DNA of 8,751 nucleotides, taken from Candidatus Culexmicrobium profundum. Lineage in GTDB: Archaea; Thermoproteota; Methanomethylicia; Culexarchaeales; Culexmicrobiaceae. Made by a program: the position numbers and the translations under genes. Shown piece by piece: positions 1 through 6,266 of the stretch (position 1 is the stretch's first letter; each line of letters starts with the position of its first letter). The stretch covers positions 1 to 8,751 of the forward strand of contig JANZKD010000069.1 in the NCBI GenBank assembly GCA_025061245.1, read 5' to 3'. The notes below the pieces were generated by a model. The model was not told the DNA's origin. It made no database searches and was given only the letters and a program-made list of their open reading frames with translations.

Positions 1-348
1 ATAGATATGATCTGGAAAGGGCTTCTTAGCTTTAGTATACTTTATTTCTAATACGTGTAGTTTATTGTCTTTCCAATATATACAGTCAACTACTCCTGCT
101 AGCCTATATTTTTCACTTTTCAATGGCTTTGAGAATAACACCTTATCAGCCTTTATTCTCCTGTCGCCTAGAATTGTTTTTCTTCTCTTTAATCCAGCTT
201 TGTCCCTCTCATATTCCTCTCTACCCTTAGCCATCATTTCAGTTTCAGGTTCAACTATTCTTCTAACATACTTATTATACAATATTGAAGGACAGAACAG
301 ATAATCTCTCACATGAATTGGGGTTATATATTGAAGTTCATTCGACAT
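1..348 (-). CDS. cas4: Cas4 RecB-type Fe-S nuclease, N-terminal part (runs off the window)
   Basis: Cas4 is an iron-sulfur exonuclease that trims prespacers and helps pick PAM-bearing ends for Cas1-Cas2. Only the first 116 residues are present; the C-terminus, with the last three cluster cysteines, lies beyond base 1. Visible marks are the first cluster cysteine in YLFCPS (C19), the GREE segment near residue 42, the nuclease aspartate in AGVVD (D88), and the E-x-K catalytic pair in LEIKYTKAKKPFP (E101, K103). The ATG at 348 is the first start after an in-frame TAA at 361-363, and I see no Shine-Dalgarno site. A TTTAA element about 35 nt upstream would give an almost leaderless message. It follows cas2 by 83 bp on the same strand, the gene order usual for type I-A adaptation modules. 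Identification is firm; completeness cannot be judged. Confidence 0.9.
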   Translation of the reverse strand, partial: MSNELQYITPIHVRDYLFCPSILYNKYVRRIVEPETEMMAKGREEYERDKAGLKRRKTILGDRRIKADKVLFSKPLKSEKYRLAGVVDCIYWKDNKLHVLEIKYTKAKKPFPDHIY

Positions 349-372
349 TTCAACATATGATTATGGTAGAAG

Positions 373-422
373 TTTCTCTTAAATTCTCTATAGGGAGAAA
401 TATTTTGAAATTTTTCTCTTAA
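373..422. repeat. Repeated TTTCTC/GAGAAA elements in the cas2-cas4 gap
   Basis: The 83-bp gap between cas2 and cas4 carries the 10-mer TTTCTCTTAA twice (373-382 and 413-422). A GAGAAA at 395-400 forms an inverted pair with TTTCTC at 413-418 around a 12-nt centre. This could be a regulatory site for cas4, or simply low-complexity AT-rich DNA. No function is shown. Confidence 0.3.
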
Positions 423-431
423 TGGAGGAAA

Positions 432-710
432 TTACAATATTAATATTTCCTCTTCTTCATATTCAATTATTTCTCCAATAATTTCTCTTAGCTTTATGTC
501 TGCATCGCATATTATAAATATCTGTATGTTTCCCTTATTTTTTCCTAAAATTCTCTTAAGTCTGTTTTTAAGGTTTTTTCTCTGTTGTGAATTTAGCTTT
601 CCTAGGAAAGCGCTTTTCTGTATTCTTGTCAAACCTGCTTCTTTGCATGCAGTGGCTATTCTATCACGTATTTTGTCGTCGGTTATGTCATAGATTACTA
701 GGGTGTGCAT
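432..710 (-). CDS. cas2: Cas2, structural subunit of the CRISPR integrase
   Basis: Cas2 forms the central dimer of the Cas1-Cas2 spacer integrase. The protein opens with a first beta strand ending in LVIYDITDD, which carries the conserved aspartate (D8) and continues into KIRDRIA. RIQKSAFLGKL and the later strand IFIICDADIK also fit the ferredoxin-like fold. I place the start at ATG 710 (92 residues) because AGGTGA at 721-716 is an ideal Shine-Dalgarno site 5 nt before it. An in-frame GTG at 719 would add three residues but lies inside that site. The AGGTGA begins on the cas1 stop codon, so cas1 and cas2 are translationally linked. The length is normal for Cas2. An acidic EYEEEE tail precedes the C-terminal LIL. 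Confidence 0.93.
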   Translation of the reverse strand: MHTLVIYDITDDKIRDRIATACKEAGLTRIQKSAFLGKLNSQQRKNLKNRLKRILGKNKGNIQIFIICDADIKLREIIGEIIEYEEEEILIL

Positions 711-719
711 TGATTTCAC

Positions 720-1739
720 CTAGATTACATTATATGGCTGATAGCTTTGCATATAGCCTACAATGTATTTGGCTAGTCTTAATGGCTGTAATTGTATATG
801 CGCCTTTATAGGCAATGTTCTATTTTGAAATGTAACTTTTCTGTCAAGTGCCTTATAGTATAATTCAAGTAGTTTTCTACGTCCCTTCTCTGTGAGTCTT
901 CCTTCCTGGTTCAAAATGTTCTTCCAATCTTTACCCACAGTGAAGAAGTGTATTAGGATTTTGTCTACTATTGGTTGTCTGAATTCTTCCATTAAATCCA
1001 TAACTAGGCTTGGTCTTCTACTGCTATCTTCATGTAGATATCCGAGGTATGGGTCTAGTCCAGACAATTCAACTGCAAACCATACTTCACTGGCGAGAAT
1101 GGAGTATAGATAGTTTAATGCAATGTTGAAGGGATCTGAGGGGCGGTCAAATCGCTTCTTTCTTCTACCCTCAAATCCAACTTCACTTGGAAGAAGCTTG
1201 TTTACTGTTTCCCAATAAATTCTACTGGCTTCAGCTTCCTTTGAAATATACCATGGCTTATAATCTCCAGCACCCTTACTTTCAACCTCCTTCTTGACAT
1301 AGTCTATTCTTTCAATGTCCATTCTTAATTCTTCAGCAAGTTTAGCATCTCTCCTCATTCTAACTTTTCGTATACGTTTTAGAAGATTAATTTGATTTGA
1401 AATTTTATTTAAGACAATTCTCCATGCAATATTTAATCCCCTATCATCCATTTGAGCTTTAAACTGCTCCTTCTTTAATTTAATTGATCCACCTCTCCTC
1501 ATGGGCTGAAGTTTTCCTATAGGCCTGTTTTTTGATAGGAATACTATTTGCACTCCGTGTCGAAGTAATAGTTTGAGGGCATCGCCACTAATACTGAATC
1601 CACGTGCATTAACGATTATATGTGATAGATTTCCAACACTAACTGTTCTCTTCCCTCCACCAGCCTTTTTGATGAGAAGCATACCCTTCTTAGCGCCTAA
1701 ATAGTAGCCATATCCAGTTAAAATTAACCTCTTACCTAT
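720..1739 (-). CDS. cas1: Cas1 integrase; N-terminus encoded upstream of the first ATG, probable non-canonical ATA start
   Basis: Cas1 is the metal-dependent integrase that inserts spacers into the CRISPR array. The three metal ligands are E151 (in KEAEASRIYW), H217 (GYLHED) and D229 (SLVMDLMEEFR), numbered from the ATG at 1682. The glutamate-to-histidine spacing of 66 and histidine-to-aspartate spacing of 12 fit the family. Starting at 1682 gives 320 residues but drops the first conserved strand-turn. The same frame continues upstream as GKRLILTGYGYYLGAKKG, a typical Cas1 N-terminus, back to a TAG at 1752-1754. That stretch has no ATG, GTG or TTG. The best candidate is ATA at 1739-1737, 6 nt after the GGTGG formed by the end of csa1, giving 339 residues. 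A mutated or misread start codon is the alternative. The gene abuts csa1 and cas2 in one operon. Confidence 0.95.
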   Translation of the reverse strand: MGKRLILTGYGYYLGAKKGMLLIKKAGGGKRTVSVGNLSHIIVNARGFSISGDALKLLLRHGVQIVFLSKNRPIGKLQPMRRGGSIKLKKEQFKAQMDDRGLNIAWRIVLNKISNQINLLKRIRKVRMRRDAKLAEELRMDIERIDYVKKEVESKGAGDYKPWYISKEAEASRIYWETVNKLLPSEVGFEGRRKKRFDRPSDPFNIALNYLYSILASEVWFAVELSGLDPYLGYLHEDSSRRPSLVMDLMEEFRQPIVDKILIHFFTVGKDWKNILNQEGRLTEKGRRKLLELYYKALDRKVTFQNRTLPIKAHIQLQPLRLAKYIVGYMQSYQPYNVI

Positions 1740-1741
1740 AC

Positions 1742-2683
1742 TTATCCACCCCTACAAACAGAATAATATATGCAATATTCAGGGCATGAAGCAGGCTTGC
1801 CTGGATCTTGACCTGAACTAAAAATGTTGAAGGCTTCATCCCTAATCTCAATAAACTCCCTTCTCAATTCATCGCCGATAAAATACATTTTATTACTAAT
1901 TTTAACACGTCCATTTACAACTGAGAGATAAGTTATAAGTCCATAATCAATAGGTATTTCCAAGTCGCTTTCAATAGCCAATGCATATCCAGCTAAAGCA
2001 TATTTATGAAAATCTCTAACATCACCAGTCTTAATATCAATTATAACTCGATTATCAAGCATAACATCAATTCTCAACTCCTTAGACAAGCCTAGCAATC
2101 TACCATCAACAAGCTTCTCAGAAACTTGAGGCGCAACCCTATTAATAATGCTCTCAAGCTTAGCATATCTAACTTCAGACAAAACAACATCTAATCTAGA
2201 AGCAGCTTGCACAACAAAGTAATCAAAAAGTACATGTAAATCATTCCTTAACAAATCAACTTCTTCTGAACTTAAATATCGATTAACATTATACTCTTCA
2301 ATTAGAGAGTCAACAATACTGCTTCGCTCTTTCTCCAACATTTTAATTAACTCGATACCTCTGACTAAGCCATGAGAATAGAGGGTAGATTTAAGGATAG
2401 AAGCACTCCTACTGGATAATGCATGATAAAGCCATCCACGAACAGTCTTAAAGGTTATTGGAGCAAAAACACCTGCCACCCTACGGAGATAAATATCCCT
2501 AAAAGTGGAACAATACCTATTAGCAAGCTCAGAAACACCAAAATAAACATTCTCAACTGGAGGAGAAAGCAAATCATTACTCCAATTCCAACCCCTAAGC
2601 TCACTTGAAACCTCAACAGAAGAGTAAAGTTGCCTTAACTGCATCAAAAGTCTATCTAACTCGCGATAATATAGCCAAGACAC
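1742..2683 (-). CDS. csa1: Csa1 (Cas4-like RecB nuclease of type I-A adaptation modules)
   Basis: Csa1 is the second Cas4-type Fe-S nuclease of archaeal type I-A systems; with Cas4 it processes prespacer ends before integration. The protein has 313 residues. The N-terminus contains the family hallmark ELRGWNW (residues 28-34). FGVSELANRYCSTFRDIYLR follows, with first cluster cysteine C58. The nuclease core is LRIDVMLD...VIIDIKTGD, with D206, D216 and K218, then a helix with KYALAGYALAIE. The C-terminus ends in CPEYCIYYSVCRGG (C300, C304, C310), so four cysteines are available for a 4Fe-4S cluster. The start is GTG at 2683, 6 nt after GGGG (2693-2690) and directly behind an in-frame TAG. It heads the cas operon, and its stop codon lies 2 bp from the presumed cas1 start. 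Confidence 0.9.
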   Translation of the reverse strand: MSWLYYRELDRLLMQLRQLYSSVEVSSELRGWNWSNDLLSPPVENVYFGVSELANRYCSTFRDIYLRRVAGVFAPITFKTVRGWLYHALSSRSASILKSTLYSHGLVRGIELIKMLEKERSSIVDSLIEEYNVNRYLSSEEVDLLRNDLHVLFDYFVVQAASRLDVVLSEVRYAKLESIINRVAPQVSEKLVDGRLLGLSKELRIDVMLDNRVIIDIKTGDVRDFHKYALAGYALAIESDLEIPIDYGLITYLSVVNGRVKISNKMYFIGDELRREFIEIRDEAFNIFSSGQDPGKPASCPEYCIYYSVCRGG

Positions 2684-2770
2684 CTAAAACCCCAATAACT
2701 ATAATTAAAACGAAATTTTAAAAATAACGCATAAAATGGAAATATAGAAATAAAATAAATAGAGTTAAAC

Positions 2771-2785
2771 TATAAAACTTTCCGT
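2771..2785 (-). promoter_or_regulatory. Possible TATA/BRE element of the csa1-cas1-cas2 operon
   Basis: On the minus strand GGAAAGTTTTATAG resembles an archaeal BRE plus TATA box. Transcription would start about 26 nt downstream, near 2750, leaving a leader of roughly 65 nt before csa1. The surrounding DNA is very AT-rich, so other TATA-like sites (for example TTTTTAAAATTT closer to the gene) are possible. Read-through from the upstream genes is also possible. Confidence 0.3.
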
Positions 2786-2795
2786 CTTTTAATTG

Positions 2796-2909
2796 CTATG
2801 AAAATATTGCTGTTACAGCCATTATAGCTATGAATGCACCTATAAAGTATAAAGTGTAATCGACACTTAGCGGTTTTGCTGGAGCTGAAAAATTATAGCT
2901 GTATGTCAT
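2796..2909 (-). CDS. Small single-span membrane peptide, 37 residues
   Basis: An ATG-to-TAG ORF encodes 37 residues. A polar N-terminal half (MTYSYNFSAPAKPLSVDYT) is followed by one hydrophobic span near residues 20-36 (LYFIGAFIAIMAVTAIF) and a terminal serine. This is the layout of a tail-anchored or single-helix membrane peptide. It starts 18 bp after the V4R gene stops and lies 112 bp before csa1, all on one strand. No Shine-Dalgarno site is visible, and an in-frame TAA immediately precedes the ATG. A perfect palindrome fills the gap ahead of it. I do not recognise the family. The clean split into a polar half and a hydrophobic half argues for a real gene, but ORFs this short also occur by chance. 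Confidence 0.45.
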   Translation of the reverse strand: MTYSYNFSAPAKPLSVDYTLYFIGAFIAIMAVTAIFS

Positions 2910-2911
2910 TT

Positions 2912-2927
2912 ATGATAATGTTATCAT
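2912..2927. repeat. 16-bp palindrome ATGATAA-TG-TTATCAT
   Basis: Two perfect 7-bp arms flank a 2-bp centre, exactly between the stop codon of the V4R gene and the start of the 37-residue peptide. The symmetry and compactness suit a dimeric repressor or activator site. As RNA the loop would be too tight for a good hairpin, so an operator is likelier than a terminator. Nothing in the window shows which protein would bind. Confidence 0.4.
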
Positions 2928-3740
2928 TTATTTTGGTTTGATTATGAATTGGCAATATGGATCTCCTTTCGCTATGCATTTTGTTTCTATGGCGATTACT
3001 TCTTTATTAAAGAATGCACTGAACCATCCTGCCATTGTTCCTCTGATAAAATGTGATGCAGGTTTATCTGTTTCTTTAAATAGTTCGCATTCAAAATTAT
3101 CATATATTCTTACCATGGCTTCGCATCTATCCATGTCATACCATTTAATTTCCATGATTCCATATGCTACTTGTTTGTATAAGGCTTGGGTTATTTTAAT
3201 TAGTCTCTCTGGGTCGTCTCCAGCAATTTTTCTATGAGCCTTGAATGCTGATTGACCAATTTCAAATCCAGCCAAATATAACATTACTTCATACGCAGTA
3301 CCAATCTTTTCCCTCAAAACTTTGTCGAATGCTACATAGTTTCTTCTTAAGAAGAGAATGGCTCTCTCATCACCGACGATAAGAGGGAAGAAGTATGGAT
3401 CAATTGTGAAACCTTCAAATAATGGAGGTATAATCTTAACATCGACAACATACTGCACTTGCCGTAGAGTTGGAAGCAATTCATAGGCAACAGTTAAATC
3501 AAGACCAGTAAAATCAGCGAAAATAACTCCATGAGACTCTGTTTTTGGATTAAAGGAAATTGCATAATGAACTATAGGAACACCATTAACAGAAAAAACC
3601 TTAGTGATACGCTCAAGAATTCCAGGCCTATAAAAAGCACGAGCATCCAAAACAAAATGAAAACCATAAACAACTCTACCAGGTAACCAAACAAACCACT
3701 GAAAATTAAATGGAACACATTTCTTTAATTCTCTCTTCAT
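2928..3740 (-). CDS. ACT-like + V4R domain protein (putative small-molecule sensor)
   Basis: The protein has 270 residues in two parts. Residues about 24-105 look like an ACT-type regulatory domain (YGFHFVLDARAFYRPGILER with following strands). Residues about 120-268 form a V4R (4-vinyl reductase) domain. Its C-terminal signature is HFIRGTMAGWFSAFFN, then IETKCIAKGDPYCQFII, with C255 and C263 in the usual G-x-C positions; C206 and C218 may also contribute. V4R domains share the heme-NO-binding fold and are thought to bind small hydrophobic ligands or metals. No helix-turn-helix or enzyme domain is attached, so a sensing or ligand-carrying role is the safest inference. The start is ATG 3740, with GGTG about 7-10 nt upstream. 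It is the first gene of the minus-strand run leading into the cas genes. A direct link to CRISPR adaptation is unproven. Confidence 0.8.
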   Translation of the reverse strand: MKRELKKCVPFNFQWFVWLPGRVVYGFHFVLDARAFYRPGILERITKVFSVNGVPIVHYAISFNPKTESHGVIFADFTGLDLTVAYELLPTLRQVQYVVDVKIIPPLFEGFTIDPYFFPLIVGDERAILFLRRNYVAFDKVLREKIGTAYEVMLYLAGFEIGQSAFKAHRKIAGDDPERLIKITQALYKQVAYGIMEIKWYDMDRCEAMVRIYDNFECELFKETDKPASHFIRGTMAGWFSAFFNKEVIAIETKCIAKGDPYCQFIIKPK

Positions 3741-3765
3741 ATTTAAACACCAAGAAATTATACGC

Positions 3766-3779
3766 TTATAAATTTATAA
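3766..3779 (-). promoter_or_regulatory. TATA box of the V4R gene
   Basis: TTATAAATTTATAA is a self-complementary TATA element centred about 32 nt before the ATG at 3740. Transcription would begin near 3746, giving an almost leaderless mRNA. In that case the GGTG at about 3750-3747 is only partly available as a Shine-Dalgarno site. Confidence 0.5.
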
Positions 3780-3906
3780 ACACTGTTATAAAACAAATTT
3801 TTTAAAATTTTTGGAACAAACAACTCCCCTACTAACTTCATAACTTAGTAATTATCGTCACACTTTCAATCCCCTCGCACATTTTAAATTTAGAGGAAAA
3901 GAAGAA

Positions 3907-4074
3907 TTAACTTCTCAAATTTCTTTTCTGTTCCGTTAAGCATATACGGTATATTAATAGGATTATTGCCCATGTTAATGTTCCTAGCCAAGTCATGAAA
4001 AGTATAAAAAGTACTATTAAAAGTTCAATGAAACCTATTCGTATTTGACCTACTGGTGGAATGAAAAAGAGCAT
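3907..4074 (-). CDS. Small membrane protein, 55 residues, related to the overlapping upstream ORF
   Basis: This ATG-to-TAA ORF overlaps the end of the preceding membrane ORF by 50 bp in another frame. It begins MLFFIPPVGQIRIG. One long or two short hydrophobic spans follow (about residues 15-44), then a basic tail EQKRNLRS. Residues 30-49, LGTLTWAIILLIYRICLTEQ, match LGAFLWAFLLSAIRIYLTDK of the upstream ORF at 9 of 20 positions, with most others conservative. This suggests a tandem duplication of one membrane unit, or a single gene split by a frameshift. I do not recognise the family. The paralogy supports it being, or having been, coding sequence. Confidence 0.45.
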   Translation of the reverse strand: MLFFIPPVGQIRIGFIELLIVLFILFMTWLGTLTWAIILLIYRICLTEQKRNLRS

Positions 4075-4345
4075 TGAATAAAATATTAGATATTAGAAAT
4101 ATTATCGTTAAGTCTAAGCTAAAATGTTTTTTGTCAGTCAAATATATTCTAATTGCTGATAATAGAAAAGCCCAAAGAAAAGCACCTAAGCAATAGATAG
4201 GTAAAAAATTTAAAACTATATTACTAGACCAATAAAATCGTCTCAAATCTAAATTAGGAAAACAATAATTCAACTTACAAACAATCAAAACCCAACAATA
4301 AAGAATAGTCGATATTAAATCAATTACCAAATATCTCAACTTCAT
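4025..4345 (-). CDS. Hypothetical membrane protein, 106 residues, about three spans
   Basis: The start is taken at ATG 4345; the preceding TTG at 4348 is the only other option. Hydrophobic spans lie near residues 5-23, 44-66 and 79-94, with a basic-acidic loop IRIYLTDKKH between the second and third. The last 13 residues (after NALF) turn polar and read like out-of-frame sequence. At that point another frame opens and encodes the related 55-residue ORF. The gene may therefore be truncated by a frameshift. No Shine-Dalgarno site is visible; T- and A-rich DNA upstream could hold a TATA box for a leaderless message. No function can be assigned. AT-rich sequence easily yields hydrophobic ORFs, hence moderate confidence. 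Confidence 0.45.
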   Translation of the reverse strand: MKLRYLVIDLISTILYCWVLIVCKLNYCFPNLDLRRFYWSSNIVLNFLPIYCLGAFLWAFLLSAIRIYLTDKKHFSLDLTIIFLISNILFNALFHSTSRSNTNRFH

Positions 4346-4483
4346 CAAAATAAAGAAGAAAAAATAAAAATAAACTTTATGGATAGACTACTGAATATTT
4401 TGGTGTTAATTAGATTAATGATTTGTTTTTAAGTTTACTTGAAGCATCCTATAATTATGAAGTTTAATGACTGTGTATCGATG

Positions 4484-4654
4484 TTAATCCTGTAATAAAA
4501 TATAGAAAAAGTAATGGTCAGAATGTAACGTCTCCCTCACAAGAAAAGGTTTCCCAGTTTTTCTTCCACCAAAAAGTAGAATTCAACCTTTAGTTTCAAT
4601 AATCTCCTTTAATTCCGATCTGGGAATTATAGTACCCATACCTATGAGACCCAT
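4484..4654 (-). pseudogene. Relic of an archaeal P-loop ATPase (ArchATPase/STAND-like)
   Basis: One frame of 57 codons reads MGLIGMGTIIPRSELKEII, then ETKG, an in-frame TGA (4585-4583), then ILLFGGRKTGKPFLVRETL and SDHYFFYI before a TAA. The pattern 'RxxELKEI ... ILLFGGRxTGK-x-FLVRE ... YFFY' is how the archaeal ATPase family (PF01637-like) begins: a DRExEL helix, then Walker A GRRxxGKT. Here the Walker A threonine or serine is replaced by proline (GKP). The remaining roughly 300 residues are absent. The fragment therefore appears to be a decayed remnant. The resemblance rests on motif recall without a search. The rest of the gene-poor stretch 4349-4876 shows no other coding sequence that I can support. 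Confidence 0.5.
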
Positions 4655-4664
4655 ACTTAAAAAT

Positions 4665-4679
4665 CCATAAAATTTATGG
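4665..4679. repeat. 15-bp inverted repeat CCATAAA-A-TTTATGG
   Basis: Perfect 7-bp arms surround a single central base, about 10 bp outside the ATPase relic. It could be an operator left from the lost gene. No intact gene begins next to it. Confidence 0.25.
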
Positions 4680-4876
4680 TTTACAATTAAGATGAAAACT
4701 TAACTTCCATCGATGAGCTTGAAATTCTGTCACCTTAAGAAGAAACCCAACATAATCTTAAACCGCGAACTCTAATTCAGATATCAATTTATCTATGTAT
4801 TTTAGCTTTATCATTTAATAAATAAAATAACAACATGTACGAGTTTTTAATTACTTAGACGCATTATTAGATAAAA

Positions 4877-5191
4877 TCAATCTTTAGTTGTAATTGTATA
4901 TCTACAACCAGTATAGAGTAATGCTTCATCAATCCTTCTTATTAATCCGAGTAATTGTTTTTTGGTTGGCGGTTCCTTCCACTCAATTACAAAATCGTAT
5001 TCTCCAATTTCAATTGTTCCTTTACCAAGATACTCTCCAGTTAAAAGGTCTACAGAGGGATCAACAACACTAATTATATGTGCCACCATCTCCCCATAGC
5101 CATACCTCTTCTTCAATCTCTTCATAAGATTCTCCAAGGATATTAGACCTCTTTCAATAGAGGGACCATACAATTTAATATAACTTTTCAT
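4877..5191 (-). CDS. Conserved hypothetical protein, 104 residues (copy A)
   Basis: I do not recognise this family. The protein is soluble, with no signal or membrane segment. It has an N-terminal helix-rich part (SIERGLISLENLMKRLKKRY), a strand-like middle with TGEYLGKGTIEIGEYDFVIEW, and a C-terminal PPTKKQLLGLIRRIDEALL followed by YTGCRYTITTKD. That alternation suggests a small alpha/beta domain. A second copy at 7251-7565 is 80% identical (83 of 104) with no gaps, and nearly all changes are conservative. Both copies therefore look selected. The start at ATG 5191 is fixed by AAGGTGA (5205-5199), 7 nt upstream, and by the TATA box conserved in both copies. It is divergent from the kinase-like gene, and that pairing is repeated in copy B. 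No function is inferred. Confidence 0.85.
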   Translation of the reverse strand: MKSYIKLYGPSIERGLISLENLMKRLKKRYGYGEMVAHIISVVDPSVDLLTGEYLGKGTIEIGEYDFVIEWKEPPTKKQLLGLIRRIDEALLYTGCRYTITTKD

Positions 5192-5242
5192 CTATATTTC
5201 ACCTTAATTACACAGTTATTCAATTAACTATTTATATCTTTT
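5192..5242 (-). promoter_or_regulatory. Promoter and leader of the 104-residue gene, copy A
   Basis: Compared with the copy before 7565, two blocks are identical. One is the 16 nt next to the start codon (5192-5207), containing AAGGTGA. The other is 18 nt (5225-5242), containing the TATA box GATATAAATAG. The 17 nt between them have mostly diverged but kept their length. A TATA box centred at about 5233 predicts transcription from about 5207, exactly where the inner block begins. Confidence 0.7.
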
Positions 5243-5385
5243 CTAATAAATTCTCAAATGACCTTTAGAATTATAAACAAAGTTAAAAGCTAAAATTAAA
5301 TGATACTTCTCATTGAAAAGTAGTTTAAAATGGAATGAAAATCTTAAATCTAAAATTCAACTTAATAATTATGTGGATGAAGCTT

Positions 5386-6048
5386 ATGGAGTCTCTTTTA
5401 GCAGACCTTATCGTAGGTGTAATTGTTGGGATTCCAATACTTATTGCAATTAAAGTTACAGAGAAGATTGGTAGTGATTACTGTTGGGTTAATAGGAAAA
5501 TTATTCATTTTAGCACTGTTCCCGCACTCTATGCCTATCTATATATTTTCAACGAAGTTTATGTTTGGACAATTGCTTCTTTAGCATTTTTCCTATACAC
5601 CTTAATTCCTCATTTAATGGATAGAGAGATGAAATGGTTTCAGATTAAAGGAAATTTTGGCGAAGTATATTATTGTCTCATGTACTTTTTCATTGGATCA
5701 GCTTTCTTCTACATTAATCGCCCATTAGCAGTAGTAGCCATGCTTCTAACTGCAATAGGTGATGGAGTTACAGGGATAGTACGCTTCTTCCTATTCAAGA
5801 AAAAAGAAGAAGCAATTACACTATACACTTCAACTAACCCGCAGATTAGGAAAGCTTGTAAAACGCTAATTGGAACAATAGCCTTCATCATCGCTGGAAT
5901 CCCAATCTCAATATTTCTCCTAGAAACACTTAAAGGGACGTTGGTTACATTTATTTCAGCTATTGCTGAAAAGCAACATTTAATTGATGATAATCTTGCA
6001 ATTCCAATCGCAACTATAATTTCCTACTATTTGATCTCAACCATTTAA
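5386..6048 (+). CDS. Dolichol/phytol-kinase-like CTP-dependent membrane kinase
   Basis: This polytopic membrane protein belongs to the SEC59/DGK1/VTE5 family, whose members transfer phosphate from CTP to polyprenols, phytol or diacylglycerol. Family marks, numbered from ATG 5386 (220 residues), are: RKIIHF (R37, K38, H41), GNFGEVYY (E93), LLTAIGDGVTGIV (D126), CKTLIGTIAF (K159, G163) and DDNLAIP (201-207). Five or six hydrophobic spans are visible. The likely archaeal role is phosphorylating a lipid alcohol for membrane or glycan-carrier salvage; the substrate is not readable from the sequence. I chose 5386 because GGATGA lies 5 nt upstream and the first membrane span begins just after it. 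ATGs at 5335, 5371 and 5377 are in frame but lack a good Shine-Dalgarno site. A damaged paralog lies at 7885-8134. Confidence 0.8.
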   Translation: MESLLADLIVGVIVGIPILIAIKVTEKIGSDYCWVNRKIIHFSTVPALYAYLYIFNEVYVWTIASLAFFLYTLIPHLMDREMKWFQIKGNFGEVYYCLMYFFIGSAFFYINRPLAVVAMLLTAIGDGVTGIVRFFLFKKKEEAITLYTSTNPQIRKACKTLIGTIAFIIAGIPISIFLLETLKGTLVTFISAIAEKQHLIDDNLAIPIATIISYYLISTI

Positions 6049-6266
6049 TGAAGAGAGGAGTAGAATACATTAAAATCTTATATTTCTGCTAATTCAATTA
6101 ATTTTCACATATTCTTTCATCTTTCTCTTTCTGGAAAGCTATAGTTTTTGTATTGAATTTGTCTTGAAATAAATCTCTATCCTTACTAATTACTTTCTGA
6201 TTATCCATATGCTTCAATTATATTTTGCCTTCTTAAATTAAATGATTTACTTCTAATTATGCAGCT

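Noticed and set aside
65..304. Plus-strand ORF opposite cas4
   Set aside because: It is antisense to a clear Cas4 reading frame, with no start signal or motif of its own.
3863..3885. CTTTCAATCCCC, which resembles the start of many archaeal CRISPR repeats
   Set aside because: It occurs once only. No second copy or regular spacing is present in the window, so there is no array to call.
4709..4732. CGATGA followed by a CTG triplet, considered as a second C/D box RNA
   Set aside because: There is no true CTGA D box at proper spacing and no C'/D' pair.
5335..5385. 17-residue upstream extension of the kinase-like protein from ATG 5335
   Set aside because: It is in frame and possible, but it has no Shine-Dalgarno site, while ATG 5386 has GGATGA at 5 nt and begins just before the first membrane span.
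6098..6208. 36-residue minus-strand ORF between the kinase-like gene and the P-loop gene
   Set aside because: It is hydrophilic, with no Shine-Dalgarno site, no recognisable motif and no support from context.
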